Below are positions 43,445-53,158 of a DNA stretch of 64,000 nucleotides, piece after piece. Both the position numbers and the translations under genes were made by a program. Below the pieces are notes generated by a model that was not told the origin of the DNA, ran no database searches, and saw only the letters and a list, made by a program, of their open reading frames with translations. The stretch is from NCBI RefSeq assembly GCF_900176885.1, contig NZ_LT839648.1, positions 1,565,758 through 1,629,757 of the forward strand, given 5' to 3'. Position 1 is the first letter of the stretch; each line of letters opens with the position of its first letter. This DNA comes from Oceanobacillus senegalensis. GTDB lineage: Bacteria > Bacillota > Bacilli > Bacillales > Amphibacillaceae.

Positions 43445-45256
43445 TTATTTTTTATATCCTAAATTTGGAATCTCTTTCCAACGTTCACTTAAATAACGTA
43501 CAACCATTTTCGGTTCTCTTGCTCTTGTAAAGATACCTTTTTTATTCCCTTGAACACGCATGATTCCAAATTTCGTTTGGAAATCAGCGAAATTCCACAA
43601 TTGTTCCCCAACAAAGTTCGGAATTTCATCAAATACTTTACTATTCATGCGATAGTAATCTTCTTGATATTCTTCACTAAATGGTTCACCAGACATACTA
43701 TGCATACCCGCAACGGTATCTGCACCATACTCGGTATACATAATTGGTTTTTCAGGATATTTTTCCTGCCACGCTTGTAGCTCTTTACGTGTTTCTTCCT
43801 CTGCTGTTTCCAAATCACCATGTTGTATATACCATCCGTAGTAACGGTTTAAAGCAATCACGTCATATAAATCGGCACATTTTTCCGTTTTTGGATTGGC
43901 CATCATGATAAGAACATTTGTTAGTGGACGATTTTGTGGATCTAACTCACGTGCAAGATTGAATAACGGTTCGAAATATTCATAAGCACCTTTTGAATAC
44001 GTAGCAGACTCATTGGCAATAGACCAAATGACAACACTAGGATGGTTTTTGTCACGCTTAATTAATTCACGAATCACTTGTTCATGTGCTTCTGAAGTAT
44101 TCATTGTACTCCATGTATCGTCCTCAAAATCCTCTTTTTCTAACATGGATACATCAAAATTGAAGGACGCCATTAAACCAACAGCTGGTGTTTCATCAAT
44201 CACCACAATTCCTTCACGATCACATAAACGCATCATCTCTTCTGAATACGGGTAATGGGACGTACGGAAGGAGTTGGCACCCATTTCTTTCATTAGGTTG
44301 ATGTCAAGAACATTATACACTTCATCCATTCCTCTACCATGAGCATATGTGTCCTCATGCTTACCGAACCCTTTGAAGTAGAACGCTTCCCCATTAATTA
44401 AGAATTTACCATCCTTCACTTCTACCTTACGCACACCAAATGGTTCTTCATAGACATCCTCTACTTCCCTATTATTTAGTCCTTCCACGCGTGCTGTATA
44501 AAGATAGGCATTCATTGGTTGCCATAATTTTACATTTTCTAGTACCGCACTAGATTCCGTACCTGTAGCTTGAGCCACTTCTTTACCAGCTTCATCAAGG
44601 ACGGTCACTCGTATTTCATCAAATACGCCACCAGTTTGGACCGTAAATTGTACATTTGCTTGTTTTTTCTGCAAATCAACTTCAGGAACAATAACAATAT
44701 CTTCAATATAGTTTTTTGGTGTTGAATAGATTTTTACCGGACGATGTAAACCAGCATAGTTAAAGAAGTCAAAGTTCTCATCAACTTTACGTACTAGTTT
44801 TCCGTTTTCATCCGTTGTTTCACTATAATTACCAACTGGCAATGTCGTATAATCTAAAATATTACTCAATTTTACGGTTAAGCGGTTCGTACCCTGTACT
44901 AAATAATCATTAATTTCTGCTTCAAATGGCATAAATCCACCTTTATGATGAACGACAAACTCTCCATTAACATAAACCCATGCCTCGTGTGTAGCAGAAC
45001 CAAAACGTAATACTAGTCTTTCATTTTGTAAAGCTTTCGCAATTGTAAATTCCTTTTCATAATAGAAAAAACCACTATGTTCACGAACTTCTTGTCTAAC
45101 TGCTTGATCATTAAACGAAGCAGGAACCGCCATCGATTCACTTGTTGGTAGCGGCTGAGTCACATCCACTTCCTTTACTTCGTCATCTATCATAAAATTC
45201 CAAACTCCGCTTAAATCCATTACGACACGGCTATTTGTAGCTACTGGATATAACAT
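43445..45256 (-). CDS. uidA: Beta-glucuronidase (glycoside hydrolase family 2)
   Basis: A 603-residue GH2 enzyme, the same length as E. coli GusA. Domains in order: sugar-binding jelly roll (SGVWNFMIDDE), immunoglobulin-like domain, then a TIM barrel. The acid/base Glu is in WSIANESATY and the nucleophile in MYTEYGADTVAG. Also visible is the N-K glucuronate-binding loop region (NFADFQTKFGIMRVQGNKKG). Start ATG 45256 follows GGAGG. No signal peptide, so the enzyme acts in the cytoplasm on imported glucuronides, but the transporter has decayed. It is divergent from an AraC regulator. Confidence 0.95.
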   Translation of the reverse strand: MLYPVATNSRVVMDLSGVWNFMIDDEVKEVDVTQPLPTSESMAVPASFNDQAVRQEVREHSGFFYYEKEFTIAKALQNERLVLRFGSATHEAWVYVNGEFVVHHKGGFMPFEAEINDYLVQGTNRLTVKLSNILDYTTLPVGNYSETTDENGKLVRKVDENFDFFNYAGLHRPVKIYSTPKNYIEDIVIVPEVDLQKKQANVQFTVQTGGVFDEIRVTVLDEAGKEVAQATGTESSAVLENVKLWQPMNAYLYTARVEGLNNREVEDVYEEPFGVRKVEVKDGKFLINGEAFYFKGFGKHEDTYAHGRGMDEVYNVLDINLMKEMGANSFRTSHYPYSEEMMRLCDREGIVVIDETPAVGLMASFNFDVSMLEKEDFEDDTWSTMNTSEAHEQVIRELIKRDKNHPSVVIWSIANESATYSKGAYEYFEPLFNLARELDPQNRPLTNVLIMMANPKTEKCADLYDVIALNRYYGWYIQHGDLETAEEETRKELQAWQEKYPEKPIMYTEYGADTVAGMHSMSGEPFSEEYQEDYYRMNSKVFDEIPNFVGEQLWNFADFQTKFGIMRVQGNKKGIFTRAREPKMVVRYLSERWKEIPNLGYKK

Positions 45257-45394
45257 AATTTTTCCTCCATTCATGTATCATACAAAGTTGCAAATGAATC
45301 CTAATCTTTTTATTGAATGAGAATCCATTCATAATCGTATCCAAATTCATGAAATAGATACTTTCTTTTTAAGCTTGTTTGTGTTTACATTTTG

Positions 45395-45448
45395 TATTAT
45401 AGTAAATTTCGCGATATAATCATCGTATCATTTTTACTATTATAGTAA
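45395..45448. promoter_or_regulatory. Direct repeats in the uidA/AraC divergent promoter
   Basis: TATTATAGTAA occurs at 45395-45405 and 45438-45448, exactly 43 bases apart (about four helix turns), in the 245-base gap between the divergent genes. AraC-type proteins bind direct repeats, so these are candidate operators. Confidence 0.5.
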
Positions 45449-45501
45449 TTTTATTGCTGTTTTTCATTTTTCTAGTCAAATTTAGTAGAAAGGTAGATTT
45501 T

Positions 45502-46719
45502 ATGGAGGAAAAATTAGAAAGAATATCCCAAATGATACACTCTATCACAAAAATTGATATCCGTTGGTATGATTATGATGGAAATATGATATACCCATTA
45601 ATCAATCATTCCATCCCTAGCGTTTTAAACCAACCAGATAATGAGTGTTTCCATATAAATGAGGTCCTAAGAAAGAACCAACGCAATCATTACTACCATT
45701 ATATCAATACATACGGACTTGAATACATTACAGTAGGTATCTGGAGAAGTAATTCATTTCATGGTAGTATCGTCATCGGTCCAATCATTACAAGTATTTC
45801 CGTAATGGATCTGATAAGTGATATTATTTCTAAAAACAATCTCCCTATCGGTAAGCGGAAGCAATTGGAAGAATTTTATCAGTCGTTACCAGTTTTAAGT
45901 CAGACGGAATGTAAACATATCGGAGAACTGCTTGTAAATATGAGTCATCATGATTTTATGAATGCTCAGAAAATATCATCTCCTACCCTGAAACCAGCAC
46001 CTAACCAACATATCAGAAAGATGGATATGGAAGGAGATAAACAGATTATCGAAAATAGATATGAATATCAGAATAAGCTAATGAATGCTATAACAAAAGG
46101 AAATAAAGTAGAAGTAAATCACTTACTCCATTCCATGTCCGAACTCGTGGCGTTTTCGGATCGAGTTCCGGGAAAACCTATTCGGTCTTTTAAAAATATT
46201 GCATTTGTCATGAACACATTGTCTCGTGTCGCTGCAGAAAGAAGTGGCGTCCACCCCATTTATCTGCATAATATTTCGGAAAGATTTGCGATTTTGATTG
46301 AACGTACTACGAATATTCCAAAATTAAAAAAACTAATGGTTCTTATGGCGAATGATTACTGTGATCTTGTAATAACTTTCTCTTCGGGACATTATAGCCC
46401 AATGATAAAAAAGGCTGTGGATTATATCCAACTAAATTTAGGAGAGGAATCACTAAGTCTTCATTATATAGCGAAACAAATACACGTTAATCCTTCCCAT
46501 CTTTCACGAAAATTTAAAGAAGATACCGGAATGACCTTAACAGAATTTATTCAACGAAAAAGAGTAGACGAAGCAAAATTATATTTACAAAAAGGCAATT
46601 TATCGGTTACAGATATTGCTTATATGGTAGGTTTTAATGACCTCAATTACTTTAGCAAAGTATTTAAAAAATTAAACAACCAAACGCCATCACAGTATGC
46701 GAAAGAGAGAAAGATGTAG
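45502..46719 (+). CDS. AraC-family transcriptional regulator
   Basis: A 405-residue regulator with a C-terminal double helix-turn-helix (HYIAKQIHVNPSHLSRKFKE and DIAYMVGFNDLNYFSKVFKK). The first 280 residues form a large sensory part with no motif I can name. The start ATG 45502 follows AGAAAGGTAG; an earlier ATG gives a hydrophobic leader without a site. Divergent from uidA and probably its regulator, sensing a glucuronide. Confidence 0.85.
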   Translation: MEEKLERISQMIHSITKIDIRWYDYDGNMIYPLINHSIPSVLNQPDNECFHINEVLRKNQRNHYYHYINTYGLEYITVGIWRSNSFHGSIVIGPIITSISVMDLISDIISKNNLPIGKRKQLEEFYQSLPVLSQTECKHIGELLVNMSHHDFMNAQKISSPTLKPAPNQHIRKMDMEGDKQIIENRYEYQNKLMNAITKGNKVEVNHLLHSMSELVAFSDRVPGKPIRSFKNIAFVMNTLSRVAAERSGVHPIYLHNISERFAILIERTTNIPKLKKLMVLMANDYCDLVITFSSGHYSPMIKKAVDYIQLNLGEESLSLHYIAKQIHVNPSHLSRKFKEDTGMTLTEFIQRKRVDEAKLYLQKGNLSVTDIAYMVGFNDLNYFSKVFKKLNNQTPSQYAKERKM

Positions 46720-46822
46720 GTTACGTTTGGATTGGAAGGGTTAGGTAAAAAAGTGCAACTAGCTAATATTTCATTGGTTGTGCCTTAATCTAATGACCCT
46801 TATCGTCAAAATCTGACAATGA

Positions 46823-46851
46823 ATGACAACGACGTGAGGATAAGGTATAAT
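46823..46851 (+). promoter_or_regulatory. Sigma-A promoter of the metNIQ-type operon
   Basis: ATGACA (46823-46828) and TATAAT (46846-46851) are separated by 17 bases. No S-box (SAM riboswitch) or T-box is seen between this promoter and the start codon, unlike most met transporters in this group. Confidence 0.6.
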
Positions 46852-46895
46852 AAATATGTTTTGAATCACCTTTCATTTGAGGAAGGGGTTTTTTT

Positions 46896-47645
46896 ATGAT
46901 TACCTTACATAATGTCAGCAAACGGTTCGGTTCATTTGAAGCCATTCAGTCGGTATCATTACGTATAAAGTCAGGCGAAATTCATGGGGTTATTGGCGCG
47001 AGTGGTGCAGGGAAATCAACATTGCTGCGTATGATGAACTTCATCGAACAGCCTGACGAAGGAGAAGTGATCATCGATGGAGATACACTAAACCATTTAA
47101 AAGGGAAGCGAATTCGTCAGATACGTCAATCGTTGGCTATGATTTTCCAAGGGTACCATTTGGTCGGAAATAAAACGGTTTTCGATAATGTCGTTGTACC
47201 ATTAGAATTAGCTAAAGTTCCGAAAAAAAGACGGACAGAACAAGTAATGGAGAGTTTGCGGTTTGTTGGCCTCGAGAGGTTAAAAGATCAGTATCCGGGG
47301 CAGCTTAGTGGAGGTCAAAAACAACGTGTCGCTATTGCACGAGCAATTGTCAACCAACCTAAGGTGCTGTTATGTGATGAACCCACGTCATCACTCGACC
47401 CGAATACGACGGCAGAAGTGCTCGAAGTGTTAGAGCGGATCAATCAAGAATTTGGTGTCACCATTGTCATCGTTAGTCACGAAATGGAAGTAATTAAAAG
47501 CATCTGTGAACGAGTGACGGTTATGGCAGATGGCCGAGTTTATGAAGAAATGGAGATTAATCCTACCGGTGTACATAAAATGGAACACAGCGCTGAAGGG
47601 TTTATCAAACGATTGAAATCAAGTGGTGACGATAATGATGCCTGA
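46896..47645 (+). CDS. metN: Methionine-type ABC transporter ATP-binding protein, short form
   Basis: A 249-residue ABC ATPase with GASGAGKST (Walker A), QLSGGQKQRVAIARAI (signature), VLLCDEPTSSLDP (Walker B) and a switch His in IVIVSHEMEV. MetN-like in the core, but it ends about 90 residues early: the C-terminal regulatory domain (NIL) that gives methionine inhibition in typical 340-residue MetN is missing. ATG 46896 follows AGGAAGGGG. The base composition from here to 49.1 kb looks richer in G and C than the neighbours, a hint of transfer. Confidence 0.88.
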   Translation: MITLHNVSKRFGSFEAIQSVSLRIKSGEIHGVIGASGAGKSTLLRMMNFIEQPDEGEVIIDGDTLNHLKGKRIRQIRQSLAMIFQGYHLVGNKTVFDNVVVPLELAKVPKKRRTEQVMESLRFVGLERLKDQYPGQLSGGQKQRVAIARAIVNQPKVLLCDEPTSSLDPNTTAEVLEVLERINQEFGVTIVIVSHEMEVIKSICERVTVMADGRVYEEMEINPTGVHKMEHSAEGFIKRLKSSGDDNDA

Positions 47646-48300
47646 TATATTAGTTGAATATCAAACGGAGATTTGGGTGTCGATTGGTGAAACATTTATT
47701 ATGGTTGGTTTTTCCATACTAGCAGCATTGTTAGTCGGGCTTCCAGTTGGGACCTTCCTATTCTTGTGTCGAAAAGGGCAATTACTTGAAAATAAATTTG
47801 TTTTTTCATCATTGAACTTAATTGTAAATATTATTCGTTCGTTTCCATTCTTGTTACTCGTTATCTTTTTGATTCCGTTCACCCGTTTTATTATTGGAAC
47901 AGCGATTGGTACAGCAGCAGCAACGGTTCCTATGACGGTTATCGCAATCGCACACTACTCTCGTCTTGTAGAGCAATCCCTTCTCGATGTCCCTAAAGGC
48001 GTGATGGAAGCGGCTGTTTCGATGGGCGCGTCGGTTAAAGATATTATTTTTAAATTTTTGTACGTGGAAGCACGCTCAGCGCTCGTCTTAAGTATGACGA
48101 CATCCACGATTAGTTTTATTTCCTACTCGACGATCATGGGTGTCGTCGGCGGTGGGGGTATCGGTGATTTCGCCATCCGTTATGGTTACCAACAATTTCG
48201 AACCGATTTGATGATTTATATTATCATTATTATGGTAATATTTGTTCAACTCATTCAATTTGCCGGCATTACATTAGCAAGAAAAATAGACAAACGATAA
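47635..48300 (+). CDS. metI: Methionine-type ABC transporter permease
   Basis: A 221-residue permease with about five membrane spans and the EAA loop EAAVSMGASVKDIIFKFLYV. It overlaps the end of metN by 11 bases, so translation is coupled. The precise start is one of two adjacent ATGs (47635 or 47638). The fold and gene order fit MetI of the D/L-methionine importer. Other substrates such as cystine or oligopeptides for this family cannot be excluded. Confidence 0.9.
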   Translation: MMPDILVEYQTEIWVSIGETFIMVGFSILAALLVGLPVGTFLFLCRKGQLLENKFVFSSLNLIVNIIRSFPFLLLVIFLIPFTRFIIGTAIGTAAATVPMTVIAIAHYSRLVEQSLLDVPKGVMEAAVSMGASVKDIIFKFLYVEARSALVLSMTTSTISFISYSTIMGVVGGGGIGDFAIRYGYQQFRTDLMIYIIIIMVIFVQLIQFAGITLARKIDKR

Positions 48301-48313
48301 GGAGAGATCATGG

Positions 48314-49156
48314 ATGAAAAAATGGCTCATGACCATGATGGTGGTCCTAGCATCTGTGCTAGTCGCGTGTAGCGGCAGCAACGACAGTGAGAATACTGAA
48401 AAGTCAAGTGAAGACAATACTAATGACGAAAATAAAGAGCAAACCATAAGAGTTGCAGTCGTTGAATCCCCTATGTTAGACATTGTTGAAATTGCAAAGG
48501 AAAATCTCGCTGAAGAAAATATTGAAGTAGAGATCGTTGAAATGGGTGACTATATTCAACCAAATGCAGCGTTAGCAAACAAAGAGGTTGATGCAAACTT
48601 CTCACAACATGTCCCATTCATGGAGCAGTTCAACGAAAACTCAGATGCTAGTTTAACAGAGGTTCAGCCTATTTATTATGCTAATTTCGGGCTTTATGCA
48701 CAAGAATACGATAGCGTGGAAGAGTTTCCTGAAGATGCAACCATTGGTATTGCAAATGACCCATCCAACGTCGATCGTTCCCTACGCCTGTTAGCTTCAC
48801 ATCATTTAATAGAATTGAACGAAATTGATGACGGACAGTACGGATTAGATGATATTAAAGAAGGCTCACACAACTTTAGTTTTGAGCAAGCGGGTATTAC
48901 TGCATTAACTCGTTTATATGAGGATTTTGATGGCATTATCGTTAACCCTACCCACGCGGATAACTTAGGTTTAACTCCGGCTGACGATGCCCTCATTACG
49001 GAAAAAGAAGATAATAAATTCGCGATTACATTAGTTGCACGTGAAGATAATGCTGATTCAGAATTGATCCAACAATTAGCGGACGCGATGACGAGCGAAG
49101 ACGTTCGCGAGTTTTTAAATTCCCGTGAAGGAAAAGCATCTATTCCTGCCTTCTAA
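48314..49156 (+). CDS. metQ: Methionine-type substrate-binding lipoprotein (NlpA family)
   Basis: A 280-residue NlpA/MetQ lipoprotein. Signal peptide with lipobox LVAC (Cys19, VLASVLVACSGS), then an acidic linker, then the binding domain with IRVAVVESPMLDIVEIAKEN at its start. AAGGAGAG before the start. It delivers the ligand to MetN-MetI. The regulatory domain missing in MetN and the absence of an S-box leave the substrate open. Confidence 0.9.
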   Translation: MKKWLMTMMVVLASVLVACSGSNDSENTEKSSEDNTNDENKEQTIRVAVVESPMLDIVEIAKENLAEENIEVEIVEMGDYIQPNAALANKEVDANFSQHVPFMEQFNENSDASLTEVQPIYYANFGLYAQEYDSVEEFPEDATIGIANDPSNVDRSLRLLASHHLIELNEIDDGQYGLDDIKEGSHNFSFEQAGITALTRLYEDFDGIIVNPTHADNLGLTPADDALITEKEDNKFAITLVAREDNADSELIQQLADAMTSEDVREFLNSREGKASIPAF

Positions 49157-49226
49157 AATTAAATCGTCCATCATTTCTCTGACATATTAGTATAAGCGTC
49201 AGAGCTAGTATTTCTGTCAAGTAGAT

Positions 49227-49302
49227 CAAAAAGGCTAAAGATCCATTACGCATTAATTTTTTGCTTATATTAAGTTGGTGCTAGTGATCTTTAGCCTTTT
49301 TT
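49227..49302 (+). terminator. Long-stem terminator of the met operon
   Basis: AAAAAGGCTAAAGATC and GATCTTTAGCCTTTTT pair over 16 bases around a loop of about 40 bases, 70 bases past the metQ stop. Confidence 0.75.
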
Positions 49303-49468
49303 ATGTTTGTGTACATCCATATATCTACCAGTTGATAGACATCTTTTATGGTACAGGGTTTCTGGGGAACGATACTAAAAAGGCTACCCCCTTGATGGAA
49401 GAGAGTGCCCTTTTATTTTGGATGTTCTTCCTTTTAGAGAACAGCCTTAATAATATAGTTTTAAAAAT

Positions 49469-50800
49469 CTATTTTAATGTAATAGCCTCTTGACCGCGCC
49501 CGTGTAACACAAACCGATCAATCACGTACCCCGAAGTTGCACCGACTACCGCAGGAACAATCCATCCTAATCCTAAATCAAAGAATGGGACAAAACCAAT
49601 CACTTGTGCAAAACCATCTACATTAACTCCAAGATTTGCTAACACATCATAGAGCGCATAAACAAAGGTCAAGGCAATCGACGCACGATACATTGTTTTT
49701 CCTTTTCCAATAAAAGGAGTTAGTAGGGATAGCATCATCAGGACAATCGCAATCGGATAGATAAATACTAAGATGGGAACAGCAATATCTAAGATTGCAT
49801 TTAGTCCAAGACTAGAAATCGCAAATCCGACGAAAGTTAGAACTCTAACATATGTTTTATAACTAAATTTCGGATATAAACCTTGGAAAAAGCTTGCACT
49901 TGCATTGATGAGACCTACACATGTCGTTAAACACGCAAGGATAACAATGATACTAAACAGCAAACTACCCGTATTTCCAAACAATAACTGAGAAGCTGTC
50001 GTTAAGATTTCCGCACCATTCGTGAATTGTCCTGCTTGTGGCAAAACAGCTCCAATCCATCCTAAACAAATGTAAACCGCTGCAAGTCCCAATACGGCAA
50101 CAATACCGGCACCGACACTTCCTTTAATCTTTTCATTTTTCGATTGGATCCCATAGTCTTTAAACGCATTGATGACAACAATTCCAAAGGCCAGCGCTGC
50201 CACTGCATCCATCGTGAAATACCCTTCAATGAACCCCGTGACAAACGGATTGGCCTCATATTTTGCGGTTACTGGACCTGTTACATTTTGTAATAAATAA
50301 AAAGCACGGATGAACAGGATTGCAAGCGCAATAAGTAGAATTGGTGTAAGCCATTGGCCTATACGTTCCACTAATTTTTGTGGATTTAGACAAATATAAT
50401 ATGCCGCAGCGAAAAATAAAACGGTAAAAAGAATAAGTGGTCCTCCCCCATTATTATCAAAATACGGCTGGAAACCTAATTCGAAAGCCACGTTTGCCGC
50501 ACGTGGGATGGCATAAAATGCACCGATGGAAAGATAAATGATTACAGCAAACACCACACCGAATACTTTATGGACACGACTACCGATTGTAACTAATCCT
50601 CCATCAACCGTAACAACAGCAAGTACCGCAATAAAGGGAAGCAATACACCAGTTGCAAGGAAACCAGCCATTGCTGGTGTAAAATTACCGCCTGACTCTA
50701 AGCCCAATAGTGGCGGAAAAATTAAATTTCCAGCACCAAAGAATAACGAAAATAGCATTAAACCTGTAAATAACACTTGCTTATTACTCATTTTTTCCAC
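49469..50800 (-). CDS. brnQ: Branched-chain amino acid carrier BrnQ
   Basis: A 443-residue LIV carrier with 12 predicted membrane spans, starting MEKMSNKQVLFTGLMLFSLF followed by FFGAGNLIFPPLLG. It takes up Ile, Leu and Val with sodium or protons. A T-box leader with an isoleucine codon lies upstream on the same strand, so the gene is turned on when tRNA-Ile is uncharged. Confidence 0.95.
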   Translation of the reverse strand: MEKMSNKQVLFTGLMLFSLFFGAGNLIFPPLLGLESGGNFTPAMAGFLATGVLLPFIAVLAVVTVDGGLVTIGSRVHKVFGVVFAVIIYLSIGAFYAIPRAANVAFELGFQPYFDNNGGGPLILFTVLFFAAAYYICLNPQKLVERIGQWLTPILLIALAILFIRAFYLLQNVTGPVTAKYEANPFVTGFIEGYFTMDAVAALAFGIVVINAFKDYGIQSKNEKIKGSVGAGIVAVLGLAAVYICLGWIGAVLPQAGQFTNGAEILTTASQLLFGNTGSLLFSIIVILACLTTCVGLINASASFFQGLYPKFSYKTYVRVLTFVGFAISSLGLNAILDIAVPILVFIYPIAIVLMMLSLLTPFIGKGKTMYRASIALTFVYALYDVLANLGVNVDGFAQVIGFVPFFDLGLGWIVPAVVGATSGYVIDRFVLHGRGQEAITLK

Positions 50801-50912
50801 TCCTAATCCTGTTGAAAGTAAATTTCTCAGATGATTGGAACAGAGAGTAACTAGTAACCTTAAGCAGTTTAAACCTAGTTACCGGCGCCTGGAAACTAGT
50901 ATTTTAAAAGAC

Positions 50913-51160
50913 AAAAAACTCGCCCCTATAAAAAGGGACGAGTTTGTGCTCGCGTTACCACCCATATTTCATATGCGTTAATTTGCATACGACTCTCTGC
51001 CACGTACAATCATACATGCTCCCAGTAACGGGGGATACCGTCAATACTTACTTTGTTCAGCATTGCACCTCAGGGATGATTTTCAGAAATAAGTTGTTCA
51101 TCGACTCCCACCAAACGCCGACTCTCTGAAGAACAAGGGTTATAACCTACTCTTTCCCAT
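50913..51160 (-). promoter_or_regulatory. T-box riboswitch (isoleucine specifier) upstream of brnQ
   Basis: On the minus strand the antiterminator sequence GGGTGGTAACGCGAGC lies at 50948-50963, a T-box sequence with one difference (consensus GGGTGGNACCGCG). The terminator that competes, AAACTCGTCCC with GGGGCGAGTTTTTT, is at 50913-50945. In the stem I region CTGAAAATCATCCCTG (51071-51086) the specifier codon AUC fits isoleucine. The leader begins near 51160. Confidence 0.9.
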
Positions 51161-51368
51161 CATTGATTTTGAATGTTTGAAAATAGTTTAACTAAATAAT
51201 TACTTTTCGTCAATAGGTTTTTTGAATAAAAATAAATTAGAATGTTCAAACGTTTAAGGGAACAGGTTAAGAACCAACCATTTGACTTTAGCTCTTAGAC
51301 GATGAAGCGAAATTGTAAACGCATATTTCTTGCAATAAAAATAGGTGCTTTAAGAAGCACCACGAAAA

Positions 51369-52355
51369 TTATTCTGCTGTCACTAAGGAGTGAGAAATAA
51401 CAACATTTCTTTGTTCTCCTAAATTGATTTTACCATCCTTACTCTTGATTGAAGCACGAACGACATCGCCCTCTTTTAGGTATTTGTTACCGTTTTTCAG
51501 CTGATTTTCTACTAATGTTTTTCGTTTACTCTCCACAGACTGAGTGGGGTCTGACACTTGTTTTAATAAATCAGGAGTTAAATTCATCGCAACTCCACCC
51601 GTCGTTCCAGATAGAACCATATCTCCTTTCGATAAATCCATGACTTGAGACACATCTGTCAAAGTTTCTGCCGGTTTATAGAGTAACTGATTCGTACTTG
51701 CAGATTGACGTAACTCATCATTGACCCAAAGATTTAATTCAAGATCATGGATGCGAGGGACCTCCTCTTTGTCTAGTAAGTATAGAATTGGCCCTGTAGG
51801 ACAAAACGTACGATAGCTTTTTCCTCTAAGCCACTGACCTTGAACGAACTGTACGTCACGTGCTGAAACATCATTTGTTAAAACAATCCCAGCTAAATAT
51901 TCATGCAAGTTATCATCTGTTACTTCTATAGCTTCATTAATATTCGAACCGATAACCAACCCTAATTCAATCTCATAATCTAGCAATTCAACATTAGAAG
52001 GACGAATTATTTCGGAATACGCACCACTAAGAGAGCTATCTGCTTTACTAAATAGCAAATTAAATGGTGGACGATTCGCTTCCATACCAGACTCTGTACG
52101 ATGACTAGAATAATTAGCCCCCTGGCAAATAATCCTTGCCGGTTTCGTCACGGGACTTAATAAGGTAACATCATCAAATGAAACGCTCTCAGCACTTGTA
52201 TCCTCTAATATTCTTTGTGCTTCCTCCTGTCCTTTCTCTAAAAAGTCTGCTAGAGTTGGATAATTCCCTTTTACTAGTTTGATTCGATTTTCTTCCACTA
52301 CTCCCCATTTCTCTGTGTGATTTTTTTCAAATCGAACAACTTGCATCCCCATCAT
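51369..52355 (-). CDS. Fumarylacetoacetate hydrolase family protein
   Basis: A 328-residue FAH-fold protein. The metal-binding motif appears as DYEIELGLVIG (Asp-Glu-x-Glu type) and NDVSARDVQ, with PVTKPARIICQGANYSSH at the front of the domain. Family members hydrolyse C-C bonds in beta-diketo acids or act as hydratases and decarboxylases in aromatic degradation. ATG 52355 follows AGGAGGAG. It lies 17 bases after a GntR gene and shares the operon with it, so it is probably an inducible catabolic enzyme of sugar acids or aromatics. Confidence 0.88.
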   Translation of the reverse strand: MMGMQVVRFEKNHTEKWGVVEENRIKLVKGNYPTLADFLEKGQEEAQRILEDTSAESVSFDDVTLLSPVTKPARIICQGANYSSHRTESGMEANRPPFNLLFSKADSSLSGAYSEIIRPSNVELLDYEIELGLVIGSNINEAIEVTDDNLHEYLAGIVLTNDVSARDVQFVQGQWLRGKSYRTFCPTGPILYLLDKEEVPRIHDLELNLWVNDELRQSASTNQLLYKPAETLTDVSQVMDLSKGDMVLSGTTGGVAMNLTPDLLKQVSDPTQSVESKRKTLVENQLKNGNKYLKEGDVVRASIKSKDGKINLGEQRNVVISHSLVTAE

Positions 52356-52372
52356 GCCTCTCCTCCTACTTT

Positions 52373-53101
52373 TTACTTGTTTTGATCTAGTAGCGTTTTT
52401 TCAAATAATAATTGAACCCTTAAAATCATATCGGTCATAACCGTTTTAGCTCTCTCTTCATCACCGGACATAATAGCATCGTATAAATCATGATGCCTAT
52501 TTAATACCTCTAAGGTTGGTTTTTTCTGTTGTAATTCAGGATGTTCATGTAGAGCTTCCATACTTTTTTCTCTGCTGATAATGAGCCCTTTATGTAATAA
52601 TTTAAGCAAGCTGATCATCAAGGAATTATGCGAGGCTTCGATAATTCGTAAATGAAAGTTATAATCTGCTTTAGCCCATTTTTTCGTATCGTTTATCGTA
52701 TCTTTTAGTTGTTGAAAGCAGATAGTGATTCCTTCTTTATCCTCTTCTGAAGCGTTTCTTGCTGCTAACCTAGCCGCTACTGGCTCAATCCCCAGGCGTA
52801 TATTGGTCAAATCAAGAAAGAACGCTCCATCTCCTCCTTGGTTGTCACCAATCCATGTCATGACATCCAAATCCCACCATTGCCAATCACTCGTTGGCAG
52901 GACTACTGTTCCTGAACGTTTAGTGGATCGAACCATTTTCCGAGTGGATAATCCTTGAAGGGCTTCTCGTACCACCGTCCGACTTACCCCATAATCCTCA
53001 CTTAAATCTTCTACTTTTGGTAGTTTTTCACCTGGTTTTATTGCACCATTAACTATTTTTCTACCAATTATGCTTACAATCTCATCGCTTCTATTTCTCA
53101 T
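52373..53101 (-). CDS. GntR-family (FadR/FCD type) transcriptional regulator
   Basis: A 242-residue GntR regulator. The winged helix is at residues 10-75 (VSRTVVREALQGLSTRKMV) and the all-helical FCD effector domain follows (RLGIEPVAARLAARNASEED). FCD regulators bind metal-dependent small acids. It is first in an operon with the FAH gene and probably represses it. A palindrome lies 58 bases upstream. Confidence 0.93.
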   Translation of the reverse strand: MRNRSDEIVSIIGRKIVNGAIKPGEKLPKVEDLSEDYGVSRTVVREALQGLSTRKMVRSTKRSGTVVLPTSDWQWWDLDVMTWIGDNQGGDGAFFLDLTNIRLGIEPVAARLAARNASEEDKEGITICFQQLKDTINDTKKWAKADYNFHLRIIEASHNSLMISLLKLLHKGLIISREKSMEALHEHPELQQKKPTLEVLNRHHDLYDAIMSGDEERAKTVMTDMILRVQLLFEKTLLDQNK

Positions 53102-53158
53102 TCATCCATCTCCTTTTCGATTAGGAAAAATCCCCCCCTTATACCTGTTTTCCTAATA

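Noticed and set aside
46720-46895. SAM riboswitch (S-box) before metN
   Set aside because: The expected conserved core (AGA followed by the GGC/GCC stems) could not be found; only a sigma-A promoter is visible.
49275-49493. 72-residue plus-strand frame after metQ
   Set aside because: Starts inside the terminator stem and runs into brnQ on the opposite strand; no ribosome binding site.
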